A DNA stretch of 60,256 bases. It comes from Curvibacter gracilis ATCC BAA-807. GTDB taxonomy: Bacteria; Pseudomonadota; Gammaproteobacteria; Burkholderiales; Burkholderiaceae_C. The notes beneath the pieces are model-generated. The model had not been told where the DNA came from and did not search any database. It saw only the letters and a program-made list of their open reading frames with translations. The position numbers and the translations under genes are program-made. This document shows, one piece after another, positions 1-8,529 of the stretch. Every line of letters begins with the position of its first letter. Position 1 is the first letter of the stretch. The stretch is taken from contig NZ_JADZ01000034.1 of NCBI RefSeq assembly GCF_000518645.1, positions 1 to 60,256 on the forward strand, written 5' to 3'.

Positions 1-187
1 GTTTTGTCTTTGCGGAATCGAAAATGCAATACGCTCATCCGCCAACCTGCCCACGCTGCCCAATTTGAGCTGCCCCTGCTGACTTCGCAACCCGCGCGCC
101 GTGCTGAGTACGCAGGATCGGCTGATCTTCCAGGCACTCACCCCGTCTTGGCGCCAATCCAGACATGGCGCTCGCCTGATCACGGAC

Positions 188-901
188 TCATGCCGCGTCT
201 GGAATCACCCAACGTTCTGCTGCAGATCGAATGTGCGTTCGCATGGCTGACTCCGCCATCAAGGGGTCGCGGTTCACCAGGCAGCGGTAGATTTGTTCAT
301 GCTCCGCCAGTGCGGCACTCCAGGTGGGCTGGCTTTCCAGGCGATTTCGCATGTGGCTGGCCAAGGGGCGCTGCCTTTCATCGAACAGGGTGCTGATCAA
401 GGCGGTCAGCACTGAATTACCGGCCATCTCGGCAATGCGCACATGAAACTCGCGATCATGTGCCAACACATCCCGGCCTGCAGCGATGTCGGCCCGCATG
501 CCCTCGATGCTTTCGCGCACGCGCGCGAGCCCTTCTGGGGTCGCATTCACACAGGCCAGCACAATCACCGAGCCTTCCACCACGCCTCGGGCCTGCATCA
601 ATTCCGCAGGGCTCTCACCCATCGGAATGGACAGGGCAGGGCGCCGCAACGCGCGGGCGCAAACATAGACGCCCGAGCCCATGCGGATCTCCACACTGCC
701 TTCGATCTCGAGCGCGATCAAGGCTTCGCGAAGCGAAGGCCGTGACACCCCCAACTGCTGCGCCAGGTCTCTCTCAGGTGGCAAGCGGCTTCCTTCGCGG
801 AAGTCGCCACTTTGGATCAGCACGCGCACTCGGTCTGCAATCTGCTGATACAGGCGCCGGGGTTCCAGGCTCTTCTCCAGGTCGTTCATGGGCATGTTCA
901 T
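188..901 (-). CDS. GntR-family (FadR subfamily) transcriptional regulator
   Basis: A DNA-binding repressor or activator probably controlling the divergent sugar-acid operon. With the start used here it is 237 residues. An N-terminal winged helix follows LYQQIADRVRVLIQSGDF and contains the recognition helix region LAQQLGVSRPSLREAL and the wing GSGVYV. The C-terminal half is a helical FCD-type effector domain (HDREFHVRIAEMAGNSVL), typical of FadR/UxuR/ExuR-like proteins. The frame stays open to 976, but I chose the ATG at 901 because family members begin just before the helix and because two TGG-N5-CCA operator-like sites (910-920, 936-946) would otherwise be coding. The ligand is inferred to be a sugar acid or pathway intermediate from the neighbours only. 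Family assignment is secure; the start is moderately sure. Confidence 0.9.
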   Translation of the reverse strand: MNMPMNDLEKSLEPRRLYQQIADRVRVLIQSGDFREGSRLPPERDLAQQLGVSRPSLREALIALEIEGSVEIRMGSGVYVCARALRRPALSIPMGESPAELMQARGVVEGSVIVLACVNATPEGLARVRESIEGMRADIAAGRDVLAHDREFHVRIAEMAGNSVLTALISTLFDERQRPLASHMRNRLESQPTWSAALAEHEQIYRCLVNRDPLMAESAMRTHIRSAAERWVIPDAA

Positions 902-909
902 GTGGAATT

Positions 910-946
910 TGGTCTGTCCAGTTGGGCCCCTGATGTGGTCAGGCCA
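910..946. promoter_or_regulatory. two TGG-N5-CCA operator-like sites before the GntR gene
   Basis: Two short dyads lie just upstream of the preferred GntR start: TTGG-TCTGT-CCAG (909-921) and GTGG-TCAGG-CCAC (935-947). FadR-subfamily regulators are known to bind TGG-N5-CCA-like sites (E. coli FadR and PdhR). The placement suggests autoregulation of the GntR gene. This is inference from pattern and position. Confidence 0.45.
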
Positions 947-1053
947 CTTGGGCTGATATGGGAGTGTAAAGGCCATTCACGGCGCTACTCGCGTCGAAAT
1001 GTGAGCAATATCGGGTATCCATGCGCAGTTGTTTGTTATTTCAGGGTTAACCC

Positions 1054-1094
1054 GGTAAGGCCAATTTTGATTTTGTATTCAAATTGGCCTTACC
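1054..1094. promoter_or_regulatory. perfect 14-bp inverted repeat, probable GntR operator of the sugar-acid operon
   Basis: The arms GGTAAGGCCAATTT (1054-1067) and AAATTGGCCTTACC (1081-1094) are perfectly complementary and separated by 13 AT-rich bases. Each arm also contains a GG-N5-CC core: CCGG-TAAGG-CCAA on the left, TTGG-CCTTA-CCAA on the right. They therefore read as two inverted copies of a FadR-type operator about 27 bp apart. The right arm ends 15 bases before the GTG start of the first permease, so a bound regulator would block transcription or initiation. A terminator is unlikely because the loop is AT-rich and it precedes the operon. Confidence 0.65.
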
Positions 1095-1109
1095 AAAAAA
1101 GAAAGGCCG

Positions 1110-1823
1110 GTGCTGCTCCTCAGCACCGCCAACACCACCTTGAACTACGCTTTCGATTTCTCTGCCCCGCTGGCCTACGCGCCAGACCTGCTGGCCGGTG
1201 CGTGGACCACCCTGACGCTGTCGCTGGCTTCCACCTTCTTCGGTTTCCTGCTGGGGGTTCTGTGCGCGATCGCCAACACCAAGGGAACCCGTTGGATGGC
1301 CCGCTGCGCAGGAGCCTACATCGAGGTGATCCGCAACACGCCATTGCTGGTCCAGGTCTTCATCGTCTATTTCGGCCTTTCGTCGCTGGGCTGGCCGGTG
1401 GGTGCCTTTACCGCCGCCACGGTGGCCTTGGTCGTCAATGTCGGTGCTTACACCAGCGAGATCGTGCGCGCCGGCATTGAGTCGATTCCAAAAGGCCAGT
1501 TGGAAGCCGCCGAATGCATCGGCTTGAGCCGTTGGCAAACCCTGCTGCACGTGGTGTTGCCCCCCGCCATCGAACGGGTGTACCCGGCGCTCACCAGCCA
1601 GTATGTGCTGTTGATGCTGGCCTCTTCGATCTGCTCCCAGATCTCGGCCGAAGAGCTGACCGCTGTGGCCAACCGCATTCAGTCGGACACCTACCGCTCG
1701 GTGGAGACCTACCTGATCGTGGCCGTGGCTTACCTGTTGATGTCGCTGCTGATGCGGGGGCTGTTCTGGTTGCTGGCCCGCCTCGCTTTCCCACGCCGTC
1801 GCCGCCTTGGCACCCCCCTCTGA
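1110..1823 (+). CDS. ABC transporter permease, polar amino acid (HisM/GlnP) type, subunit 1
   Basis: Inner-membrane permease of a PAAT-type importer, 237 residues with several hydrophobic segments. The cytoplasmic EAA loop is clear (GQLEAAECIGLSRWQTLLHV, near residues 130-150) and is where the ATPase docks. The start is GTG at 1110, preceded by a purine-rich GAAAGG Shine-Dalgarno at 1101-1106. The gene begins an operon with a second permease, an ATPase, a binding protein and three sugar-acid enzymes. The family usually carries amino acids, so a sugar-acid or related substrate is inferred from the downstream enzymes and has not been shown. Confidence 0.9.
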   Translation: MLLLSTANTTLNYAFDFSAPLAYAPDLLAGAWTTLTLSLASTFFGFLLGVLCAIANTKGTRWMARCAGAYIEVIRNTPLLVQVFIVYFGLSSLGWPVGAFTAATVALVVNVGAYTSEIVRAGIESIPKGQLEAAECIGLSRWQTLLHVVLPPAIERVYPALTSQYVLLMLASSICSQISAEELTAVANRIQSDTYRSVETYLIVAVAYLLMSLLMRGLFWLLARLAFPRRRRLGTPL

Positions 1824-1853
1824 CCTTTCACGGAACCAGTCACGGAGCACGAC

Positions 1854-2504
1854 ATGGGCTTTCTCAATGCAGCGCACCTGCGCTTTCTGTTCGATGGTTT
1901 GTTGTGGACCGTGGGCCTGTCCTTGCTGGCCTTTGTCGGCGGCGGTCTGCTGGGCTTTGCCGTGGCGCTGGGCAGCTCTTATGGCCCGCGTTGGTCGCGC
2001 TTGCTGGTGTCGCTCTACATCAAGCTGATCCAGGGCACGCCGCTCCTGGTGCTGTTGCCGCTGGCCTACTTCGGCCTGCCGGCACTGGGCCTGGATGTGG
2101 CCCCGTTGGCGGCAGCGGCCCTGGCGTTGTCGATCTACGTGTCGGCCTACCTGGGCGAGATCTGGCGCGGTTGCATCGAGTCGGTCCCACGCACCCAGGC
2201 CGAGGCCGCCGAATGCCTGGCATTGCGCTGGCATCAGCGGGTCTGGCATGTGATCCTGCCACAGGCCATCAAGATCGCCACCCCGCCCACCGTGGGCTTC
2301 ATGGTGCAGATCGTCAAGAACACCTCGCTGGCCTCGGCCATCGGCTTTGTCGAGCTGGCCCGGGCCGGCCAGATCATCAACAACTCCACCTTCGAGCCCT
2401 TCGTCATCTTCGTGATCGTTGCCGCGCTCTATTTCGTCCTGTGCTATCCGCTGTCGGTGCTGAGCCGTCGCCTCGAGAGGAAATTCCATGTCGCCCATCG
2501 TTGA
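1854..2504 (+). CDS. ABC transporter permease, polar amino acid (HisM/GlnP) type, subunit 2
   Basis: Second inner-membrane permease of the same importer, 216 residues. It shows the HisM-family hydrophobic pattern and an EAA loop (TQAEAAECLALRWHQRVWHV). It starts 30 bases after the first permease ends, and its last 17 bases overlap the start of the ATPase gene, which suggests translational coupling. Two different permease genes imply a heterodimeric channel. The substrate is unknown, with a hexonate or uronate-like compound the best guess from context. Confidence 0.9.
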   Translation: MGFLNAAHLRFLFDGLLWTVGLSLLAFVGGGLLGFAVALGSSYGPRWSRLLVSLYIKLIQGTPLLVLLPLAYFGLPALGLDVAPLAAAALALSIYVSAYLGEIWRGCIESVPRTQAEAAECLALRWHQRVWHVILPQAIKIATPPTVGFMVQIVKNTSLASAIGFVELARAGQIINNSTFEPFVIFVIVAALYFVLCYPLSVLSRRLERKFHVAHR

Positions 2505-3216
2505 GATCGACAACATCTCCAAGTGCTTTGGCAGCACGCGTGTGCTTGAAGGCGTGTCCTTCACCGTGCGAAAGGGCTCGGTGGTGGCCATCATCGGGCA
2601 AAGCGGCTCCGGCAAGAGCACGGCCTTGCGCTGCATCGACCGGCTTGAGACGGTGGACAGTGGTCACATCAAGGTCTGTGGTCACGACGTGACCGGTCCG
2701 GGGCTGGACCTGCACCAGCTGCGGCGCGATGTGGGCATCGTGTTCCAGAGCTACAACCTGTTCCCCCACCTCACGGTGCTGCAGAACATCATGCTGGCCC
2801 CGCGCCTGGTGCAAAAGGCCCGCAAGCCCCAGGCCCGCGACACCGCCATGGCCGTGCTCAACCAGGTGGGCCTGGCCGACAAGGCCGATCACTACCCCTC
2901 GCAGCTCTCGGGTGGGCAGCAGCAGCGGGTGGCCATCGCCCGCTCGCTGGCCATGTCGCCCCAGCTCATGTTGTTTGACGAGGTGACCTCGGCCCTCGAC
3001 CCGCAACTCACCGGAGAGGTGCTGCGTGTGATGGAGCGCCTGGCCGCCGACGGCATGACCATGATCCTGGTCACCCACGAGATGGCCTTCGCCCGCAAGG
3101 TGGCCGACGAGGTCATCTTCATGCACCGCGGCCGCGTGTGGGAGCACGGGCCGGCCTCCATCCTCGATGCGCCCGCCACCACCGAGTTGCGCGATTTCGT
3201 CGGCAACGGCCTCTGA
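2488..3216 (+). CDS. ABC transporter ATP-binding protein, polar amino acid (GlnQ/HisP) type
   Basis: Cytoplasmic ATPase that drives the importer, 242 residues, normal for GlnQ/HisP. Motifs in order are Walker A GQSGSGKST (residues about 38-46), a Q-loop in GIVFQSYNLF, the signature LSGGQQQRVAIARSLA, Walker B LMLFDEVTSALDP and the switch histidine in LVTHEM. The DEVTSALD form is usual for this subfamily. It overlaps the upstream permease gene and is followed 36 bases later by the binding-protein gene. Confidence 0.95.
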   Translation: MSPIVEIDNISKCFGSTRVLEGVSFTVRKGSVVAIIGQSGSGKSTALRCIDRLETVDSGHIKVCGHDVTGPGLDLHQLRRDVGIVFQSYNLFPHLTVLQNIMLAPRLVQKARKPQARDTAMAVLNQVGLADKADHYPSQLSGGQQQRVAIARSLAMSPQLMLFDEVTSALDPQLTGEVLRVMERLAADGMTMILVTHEMAFARKVADEVIFMHRGRVWEHGPASILDAPATTELRDFVGNGL

Positions 3217-3252
3217 ACTGCCTTCCCCCATTCATCCCAAGGAGACAAACCC

Positions 3253-4026
3253 ATGAAAGCCCGTCGTTCCCTCTTGTTGCAAACCCTGCTGGCCTCGGCT
3301 GCGTTGCTGGCCCTGGGCCAGGCACCGGCCCATGCCGATCTGCTCAAGGACATCCGCGAGGCCAAGAAGATCCGCATCGCGCAGGACACGGGCTCGCCCC
3401 CTTATGGCTTCGTGGACGATGCCCTGAAGCCCGTGGGCTCCGACGTCGAGACCGCCCAACTGCTGGCCCAGGACCTGGGCGTGGCCCTCGAAATGGTGCA
3501 GACCACCAGCCCCAACCGCATCCCCTTCCTGCAGACCGGCAAGGCCGACATCGTGATCGCCTCGCTGTCCGTCACCCCCGAGCGTGAAAAGGTCATCGAC
3601 TTCTCGGTGCCCTATGCCCAGATCCAGGCGGTGGTGGCAGGCCCCAAGGGCGCCGACATCAAGGGCTTTGACGACCTCAACGGCAAGCGCGTGGCCACCA
3701 CCCGGGGCTCCAACAACGACAAGGTGGCCACCCAGGCCGCCAAGGGCGCCCAGATGGTGCGCTACGACGACGATGCCACCCTGGTCACCGCCACCGTCAG
3801 TGGCCAGGCCGACATCATCGCCACCTCGCCCGCCATCGTGAACACCGTGCTGGCCAAGGCCCCCCAGAAAGACCTGGCCATCAAGTTCGTGATGCAGACC
3901 GTGCCCCTGGGCATCGGCCTGCGCAAGAACGAGCCCGAACTCAAGGCCTGGCTCAACGACTGGATCAAGCGCAACACCGACAACGGCAAGCTGGGCGCCA
4001 TCTACAAAAAGTACCACGGCGGCTGA
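3253..4026 (+). CDS. periplasmic substrate-binding protein of the PAAT importer
   Basis: Secreted ligand-binding component, 257 residues, of the SBP_bac_3 family (HisJ/GlnH type). A signal peptide with a basic N-terminus and hydrophobic core ends near AHA-DLLKD. The mature part shows the family pattern IAQDTGSPPYGFVDD, then IPFLQTGKADIVIASLSVTPER and VIDFSVPY. The start ATG is preceded by AAGGAGA about 8 bases upstream. Binding proteins of this family usually take amino acids. Here the gene sits in a sugar-acid catabolic operon, so its ligand may be a hexonate or an amino-sugar acid (inference). Confidence 0.9.
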   Translation: MKARRSLLLQTLLASAALLALGQAPAHADLLKDIREAKKIRIAQDTGSPPYGFVDDALKPVGSDVETAQLLAQDLGVALEMVQTTSPNRIPFLQTGKADIVIASLSVTPEREKVIDFSVPYAQIQAVVAGPKGADIKGFDDLNGKRVATTRGSNNDKVATQAAKGAQMVRYDDDATLVTATVSGQADIIATSPAIVNTVLAKAPQKDLAIKFVMQTVPLGIGLRKNEPELKAWLNDWIKRNTDNGKLGAIYKKYHGG

Positions 4027-4107
4027 GGCGCCCCCGCCCCTGTTGCCACACCCACGCCGTTTGCATCCCGCATTCCACCCACATCCACCCGACATCGAGA
4101 TCCCGCC

Positions 4108-5118
4108 ATGCTGACCGTCATTTGTGAAACCCCTGGAACCCTGCGCGCCCTGGAGCGCGACCGCCCCAGCCGCGGCGAGGGCGAGGTGCTGGTGCGCGTC
4201 AAGCGCGTGGGGGTGTGCGGCACCGACCTGCACATCTTCACCGGCAACCAGCCCTTCTTGCAGTACCCCCGTGTCATGGGGCATGAACTGTCCGGGGTGG
4301 TCGAAGAGGCCGTGCCCGGCGGCCGCCTGGCCGTGGGCGATGTGGTGTATGTGATGCCCTACCTGTCTTGCGGGCAGTGCGTGGCCTGCCGGCAGGGCAA
4401 GACCAACTGCTGCGTCAACATCCAGGTGCTGGGCGTGCACCGCGACGGCGCCTTCACCGAGTATCTGTCGCTGCCCGAAGCCTTTGTGCACAAGGCCGAG
4501 GGCGTCACGCTCGATCAGGCCGCCATGATCGAGTTCCTGGCCATCGGCGCCCATGCGGTGCGCCGGGGCCGGGTGCAAGCCGGCCAACGCGTGCTGGTGG
4601 TCGGGGCCGGGCCCATCGGCATGGCCGCCATGATCTTCGCCCGCCTGCGCGGCGCCGAAGTCACCGCCCTCGACGGCCGCCACGACCGGCTCGACTTCTG
4701 CCAGCGCGAGCTGGGCGTGGCGCGCACCGTGGCCTTGGGGGAGGGCGATGAGGCCCAACTGGCCGCCGCCACCCAAAACGAGTTCTTTGACCTGGTGTTC
4801 GATGCCACCGGCAACGCCCGGGCCATCGAGCGCGGCTTCGGCTTTGTGGCCCATGGGGGCCAATACGTGCTGATCTCGGTGGTGCGCGACACCATCAGCT
4901 TTTCCGACCCCGAGTTCCACAAGCGCGAAACCACCTTGCTGGGCAGCCGCAACGCCACCACCGAAGACTTCGAGACCGTGTTGAGCGCCATGCGCGCCGG
5001 CCAGGTGCCCACCGCCGCCCTCAACACCCACCGCATGGCCCTGGCCGATGTGCCGGCCGCCTTTGCCACCTTGCTCGACCCCAAGCAGGGCGTGGTCAAG
5101 GCCATCGTCGAAATCTGA
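4108..5118 (+). CDS. zinc-dependent alcohol dehydrogenase, L-galactonate 5-dehydrogenase-like
   Basis: Medium-chain NAD(P)-dependent dehydrogenase of 336 residues. Visible features are the catalytic-zinc ligand region GVCGTDLHIF with the GHEL motif, the structural-zinc cysteines in CGQCVACRQGKTNCC, and the Rossmann motif VLVVGAGPIGMAA. Length and N-terminal pattern resemble RspB/YjjN (LgoD), which oxidises L-galactonate to D-tagaturonate. Because a tagaturonate-type reductase and an altronate dehydratase follow directly, a hexonate 5-dehydrogenase role fits best. L-gulonate, L-idonate or an alditol are alternative substrates. The enzyme class is certain; the substrate is inferred. Confidence 0.85.
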   Translation: MLTVICETPGTLRALERDRPSRGEGEVLVRVKRVGVCGTDLHIFTGNQPFLQYPRVMGHELSGVVEEAVPGGRLAVGDVVYVMPYLSCGQCVACRQGKTNCCVNIQVLGVHRDGAFTEYLSLPEAFVHKAEGVTLDQAAMIEFLAIGAHAVRRGRVQAGQRVLVVGAGPIGMAAMIFARLRGAEVTALDGRHDRLDFCQRELGVARTVALGEGDEAQLAAATQNEFFDLVFDATGNARAIERGFGFVAHGGQYVLISVVRDTISFSDPEFHKRETTLLGSRNATTEDFETVLSAMRAGQVPTAALNTHRMALADVPAAFATLLDPKQGVVKAIVEI

Positions 5119-5149
5119 GCCCCAAGCCGTACACGCCACCCTACACGCC

Positions 5150-6301
5150 ATGGTCCAGCCCATTCTCCAGTTCGGCACCAGCCGTTTTCTGCAGGCCCAC
5201 GTCGACCTGTTCATTGCCGAAGCCCTGGCCGGCGCCCCAGGCGCGGGGGACGCCCTGGGCGGCATCACCGTCGTGCAGACCACCGACCGCGCCGATGGGG
5301 CGGCGCGCATCGCCGCGTTGGCCGACGGCAAAGGCTACCCGGTGCGCGTGCGGGGGCTGGCCGGTGGCCAACGGGTCGACCGCCTCCAGCATTGCCTGGC
5401 CGTGCGCGACGCCTGGCACGCCAGCACCCACTGGCCCGCCTTGCGCCAGGCCGTGGCCCAGGGCGATGTGAAAGTGATCGTCTCCAACACCGGCGACCAG
5501 GGCTATGGGCTGAGCGCGCAGGATGGCCCCGCGCTGCTGGCCGCAGGCAGCCCCGCTCCGCAAAGCTTCCCGGCCAAACTGCTTGTGCTGCTGCACGGGC
5601 GCTGGCAACAGACCCCCAACAAAACGCTCACCTTGCTGCCTTGCGAGCTGGTGGAACGCAATGGCGAGGTGCTGCGCGACCTGGTCGGCCAACTGGCCCG
5701 CCAATGGGGCCTGCCCGAGGGCCTGCAACAGTGGCTGCAGGGCAGCCCCAGCGGGCTGGTCTGGGCCAACTCCCTGGTCGATCGCATCGTCTCCGAGGCC
5801 ATCGAGCCCGTCGGCGCCGTGGCCGAGCCCTATGCCGTGTGGGTGGTCGAGCGCCAGGCCGGCCTGCAGCTGCCCTGCCGGCACCCGGCCATCGTGCTCA
5901 CCGACGACCTGGCGGCGCACGAGCGGCTCAAGCTGTTCCTGCTCAACGCCGGCCACACCTTTCTGGCCGAGCGCTGGCTGCTCGACCAGCGCCCTGCAGC
6001 CGAGACCGTGCGCCAGGCCATGGCCGATGCCGCCCTGCGCACTGAGCTCGAGGCCTTGTGGCGCGACGAGATCCTGCCTGTGTTCCAGGCCCTGGGTGAA
6101 GGCCCCCAGGCCGAGGCCTACCTGCGCGATGTGCGCGAGCGCTTCGAAAACCCCTTTCTGGAGCACCGCATCGCCGACATCGCCCAGAACCACGCGGCCA
6201 AGAAGCAACGCCGCCTCGCCCCCATCGTGGCGCTGGCGGCCCAGCGTGCCCCTGGCTTGCTGCAGCCGCGTCTGCAGGCCGCACTGGCCACCCCGAATTG
6301 A
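5150..6301 (+). CDS. mannitol dehydrogenase family oxidoreductase, tagaturonate/fructuronate reductase-like
   Basis: Polyol-specific long-chain dehydrogenase of about 383 residues. The N-terminus ILQFGTSRFLQAHVDLFI carries the nucleotide-binding G-x-G/F-x-R pattern of the family. VSNTGDQGY and VWANSLVDRIVSE follow the UxaB/MtlD order, with a C-terminal helical domain. The frame extends upstream to 5048, but the ATG at 5150 gives the standard N-terminus and lies 31 bases after the previous gene. UxaB-type enzymes reduce D-tagaturonate to D-altronate, which is exactly the substrate of the next gene product. A D-fructuronate/D-mannonate role is the alternative. Confidence 0.85.
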   Translation: MVQPILQFGTSRFLQAHVDLFIAEALAGAPGAGDALGGITVVQTTDRADGAARIAALADGKGYPVRVRGLAGGQRVDRLQHCLAVRDAWHASTHWPALRQAVAQGDVKVIVSNTGDQGYGLSAQDGPALLAAGSPAPQSFPAKLLVLLHGRWQQTPNKTLTLLPCELVERNGEVLRDLVGQLARQWGLPEGLQQWLQGSPSGLVWANSLVDRIVSEAIEPVGAVAEPYAVWVVERQAGLQLPCRHPAIVLTDDLAAHERLKLFLLNAGHTFLAERWLLDQRPAAETVRQAMADAALRTELEALWRDEILPVFQALGEGPQAEAYLRDVRERFENPFLEHRIADIAQNHAAKKQRRLAPIVALAAQRAPGLLQPRLQAALATPN

Positions 6302-6336
6302 CGCGCCCCCAAACCGCCCCCACTCTGCGCCCTTCC

Positions 6337-7875
6337 ATGACCACCGAACCCCACACCCCAGCGCCCGCCCTGCAACTGTCCGCCCTCGACAACGTCGCCG
6401 TGGCCCGCCAGGCCCTGGTGCCTGGGCAGGCCCTGGCGCTGGGCGCCGGCCCGGCCGTGCTCGTGCGCGAGCCCATTGCCTCCGGCCACAAGGTGGCCTT
6501 GCAGCCCATCGCCAAGGGCCAGCCGGTCTACAAATATGGGCAGCGCATCGGCCTGGCCAGTGCCGACATCGCGCCGGGCCAGCACGTGCATGTGCACAAC
6601 CTGGCCATGGCCGGCAGCGAGGGCACCCAGCAGCCCGGCCAGGGCTACGTGCCCACCGTGCCGGCCGAGCAGGCCCTGGGCTTTGACGGCTACCTCCGCC
6701 CCGATGGCCGCGTGGGCACGCGCAACTACCTGGGCGTGATCGCCAGCGTCAACTGCTCGGCCACCGTGTGCCGTCACATTGCCGACGCCTTCAAGGGCGA
6801 GGCCCTGGCCGCCTACCCGCATGTCGATGGTGTGGTCGCCATCACCCATGGCAGCGGCTGCGGCATGGGCGATGGCGAAGGCCTGGCCCTGTTGCAACGC
6901 ACCTTGCGCGGCTACGCCAACCACCCCAACTTTGCCGGCGTGCTGGTGATCGGCCTGGGCTGCGAGGTCAACCAGATCGCCCCCCTGGTCAGCGAGCTGG
7001 CGGCCCGCCCCGCAGGCCTGCTGGCCAGCCTCACCATCCAGGACGAAGGCGGCACCCGCGAGACCATTGCCGCCGGCAAGGCCCTGCTGCACACCATGCT
7101 GCAGCAGGCCAACCAGGCCCGGCGCCAACGTGTGCCGCTGTCGCATCTCACGGTCGGCCTGCAGTGCGGCGGCTCGGACGGCTACTCGGGCATCAGCGCC
7201 AACCCGGTGCTGGGGGCGGCGGTCGATCTGCTGGTACGCCACGGCGGGCGCGCCATCCTGTCCGAAACCCCCGAGATCTATGGCGCCGAGCATCTGCTCA
7301 CCCACCGTGCCGCCAGCCCCGAGGTGGCCCAGCGCCTGATGCAGCGCGTGGCCTGGTGGGAGCGCTATGCCGCGCTGCACGGTGGCGACCTCAACAACAA
7401 CCCCTCCCCCGGCAACAAGGCCGGCGGCATCACCACCATCCTTGAAAAATCGCTCGGCGCGGTGGCCAAGGCCGGCTCCACCGGCCTCATGGAGGTGCTC
7501 GAATACGCCCAGCCCGTGCAGGCCCAGGGCTTGGTGTTCATGGACACCCCGGGCTACGACCCGGTCTCGGCCACCGGCCAGGTGGCGGGCGGCGCCAACC
7601 TGATCTGCTTCACCACCGGGCGTGGCAGCACCTACGGCTGCAAGCCCACGCCCTCGCTCAAGCTGGCCTCCAACACCCCCATGTTCCAGCGCATGGTGCT
7701 CGACATGGACTTTGACTGCGGCGGTGTGGTCGACGGCCGCCAGACCGTGCTCGAAGCGGGCCAGCAGCTGTTTGCCCTCATGCTGGCCACCGCCTCGGGC
7801 CAACGCAGCAAAAGCGAGGACAACGGCCTGGGCGACAACGAGTTCCTGCCCTGGCAGTTGGGGGCGGTGATGTAG
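6337..7875 (+). CDS. uxaA: altronate dehydratase family protein (UxaA, full length)
   Basis: Dehydratase of 512 residues expected to convert D-altronate to 2-keto-3-deoxygluconate. An N-terminal SAF-like domain (residues about 10-95) precedes the large UxaA/GarD catalytic domain. Typical blocks are THGSGCGMGDGEG, VIGLGCEVNQIAPL, GLQCGGSDGYSGISANP, SPGNKAGGITTILEKSLG and GRGSTYGCKPTPSLKLASN; the conserved cysteines probably hold iron. An in-frame TTG at 6298 would overlap the previous gene; ATG 6337 is preferred. It is the last gene of the operon. No KDG kinase or aldolase is in the window. Confidence 0.9.
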   Translation: MTTEPHTPAPALQLSALDNVAVARQALVPGQALALGAGPAVLVREPIASGHKVALQPIAKGQPVYKYGQRIGLASADIAPGQHVHVHNLAMAGSEGTQQPGQGYVPTVPAEQALGFDGYLRPDGRVGTRNYLGVIASVNCSATVCRHIADAFKGEALAAYPHVDGVVAITHGSGCGMGDGEGLALLQRTLRGYANHPNFAGVLVIGLGCEVNQIAPLVSELAARPAGLLASLTIQDEGGTRETIAAGKALLHTMLQQANQARRQRVPLSHLTVGLQCGGSDGYSGISANPVLGAAVDLLVRHGGRAILSETPEIYGAEHLLTHRAASPEVAQRLMQRVAWWERYAALHGGDLNNNPSPGNKAGGITTILEKSLGAVAKAGSTGLMEVLEYAQPVQAQGLVFMDTPGYDPVSATGQVAGGANLICFTTGRGSTYGCKPTPSLKLASNTPMFQRMVLDMDFDCGGVVDGRQTVLEAGQQLFALMLATASGQRSKSEDNGLGDNEFLPWQLGAVM

Positions 7876-8045
7876 TGGGGGGCTCACGGCGTGTGGACTG
7901 CGCGTTTGTTCGCATGGACGCGCGTCTGTCGCAATTTGAGAAAACCTGGGGCGGTATCCAATTGTTTCAGGGCTTACCCCCATAGGCCCCTTGGGGGGGC
8001 GCTCTAACCTCATCGGCCATAACAACACCCAGATGGAGCCCCACG

Positions 8046-8513
8046 ATGAGCGTTCAATTCAAGATCAACGGCAAGCCGGTCACGGCCCAGGCCGAGACCG
8101 ACACCCCCTTGCTGTGGGTGATCCGTGACGAGCTGGGCCTGACCGGCACCAAATTCGGCTGCGGCGCCGCCCTGTGCGGCGCCTGCACCGTGCACGTCAA
8201 TGGCCAGCCTGCCCGCTCCTGTCAGACCCCGCTGAGCGCCGTGGCCGGCAAGAACGTGGCCACCGTCGAAGGCCTGGCCAAAACCGCCAACCACCCGCTG
8301 CAGGTGGCCTGGATCAAGCACGAGGTGCCGCAGTGCGGCTACTGCCAGTCGGGCCAGCTCATGAGTGCGGCGGCCCTGCTGGCACGCAACAACAACCCCA
8401 GCGATGCCGACATCGACGCGGCCATGAGTGGCAACCTGTGCCGCTGCGGCACCTACAACCGCATGCGCGCCGCCATCAAGGATGCCGGCGCCATGATGCG
8501 CAACAAGGCCTGA
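8046..8513 (+). CDS. (2Fe-2S)-binding small subunit of a molybdenum hydroxylase (IorA-like)
   Basis: Small electron-transfer subunit of 155 residues in the xanthine dehydrogenase family. A plant-ferredoxin-type [2Fe-2S] domain carries [22 protein letters not shown], and a helical [2Fe-2S] domain carries CGYCQSGQ and CRCGTYNRM. Length and order match the alpha subunit of isoquinoline 1-oxidoreductase. It has no signal peptide, so it would be co-exported with the Tat-bearing large subunit encoded 16 bases downstream. The natural substrate (N-heterocycle, aldehyde or purine) cannot be read from sequence. Confidence 0.92.
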   Translation: MSVQFKINGKPVTAQAETDTPLLWVIRDELGLTGTKFGCGAALCGACTVHVNGQPARSCQTPLSAVAGKNVATVEGLAKTANHPLQVAWIKHEVPQCGYCQSGQLMSAAALLARNNNPSDADIDAAMSGNLCRCGTYNRMRAAIKDAGAMMRNKA

Positions 8514-8529
8514 CCCCCGGGAGACCCAC

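Noticed and set aside
1-187. Possible gene or tRNA at the left edge
   Set aside because: The open frame at 4-396 runs antisense to the GntR regulator and has no motif. No cloverleaf or T-loop-like sequence was seen.
1047-2636. 529-codon open frame on the minus strand opposite the permease genes
   Set aside because: Opposite two recognisable permease genes, composition is His/Gln/Gly-rich with no motif. It is the usual antisense by-product of high-GC coding DNA.
3232-5331. 699-codon minus-strand frame
   Set aside because: Overlaps the binding protein and zinc dehydrogenase completely; low-complexity antisense translation with no domain.
7876-8045. Searched for a ModE box before the molybdenum hydroxylase genes
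   Set aside because: No pair of TCGnTAT/ATAnCGA-like arms at the required spacing was seen.
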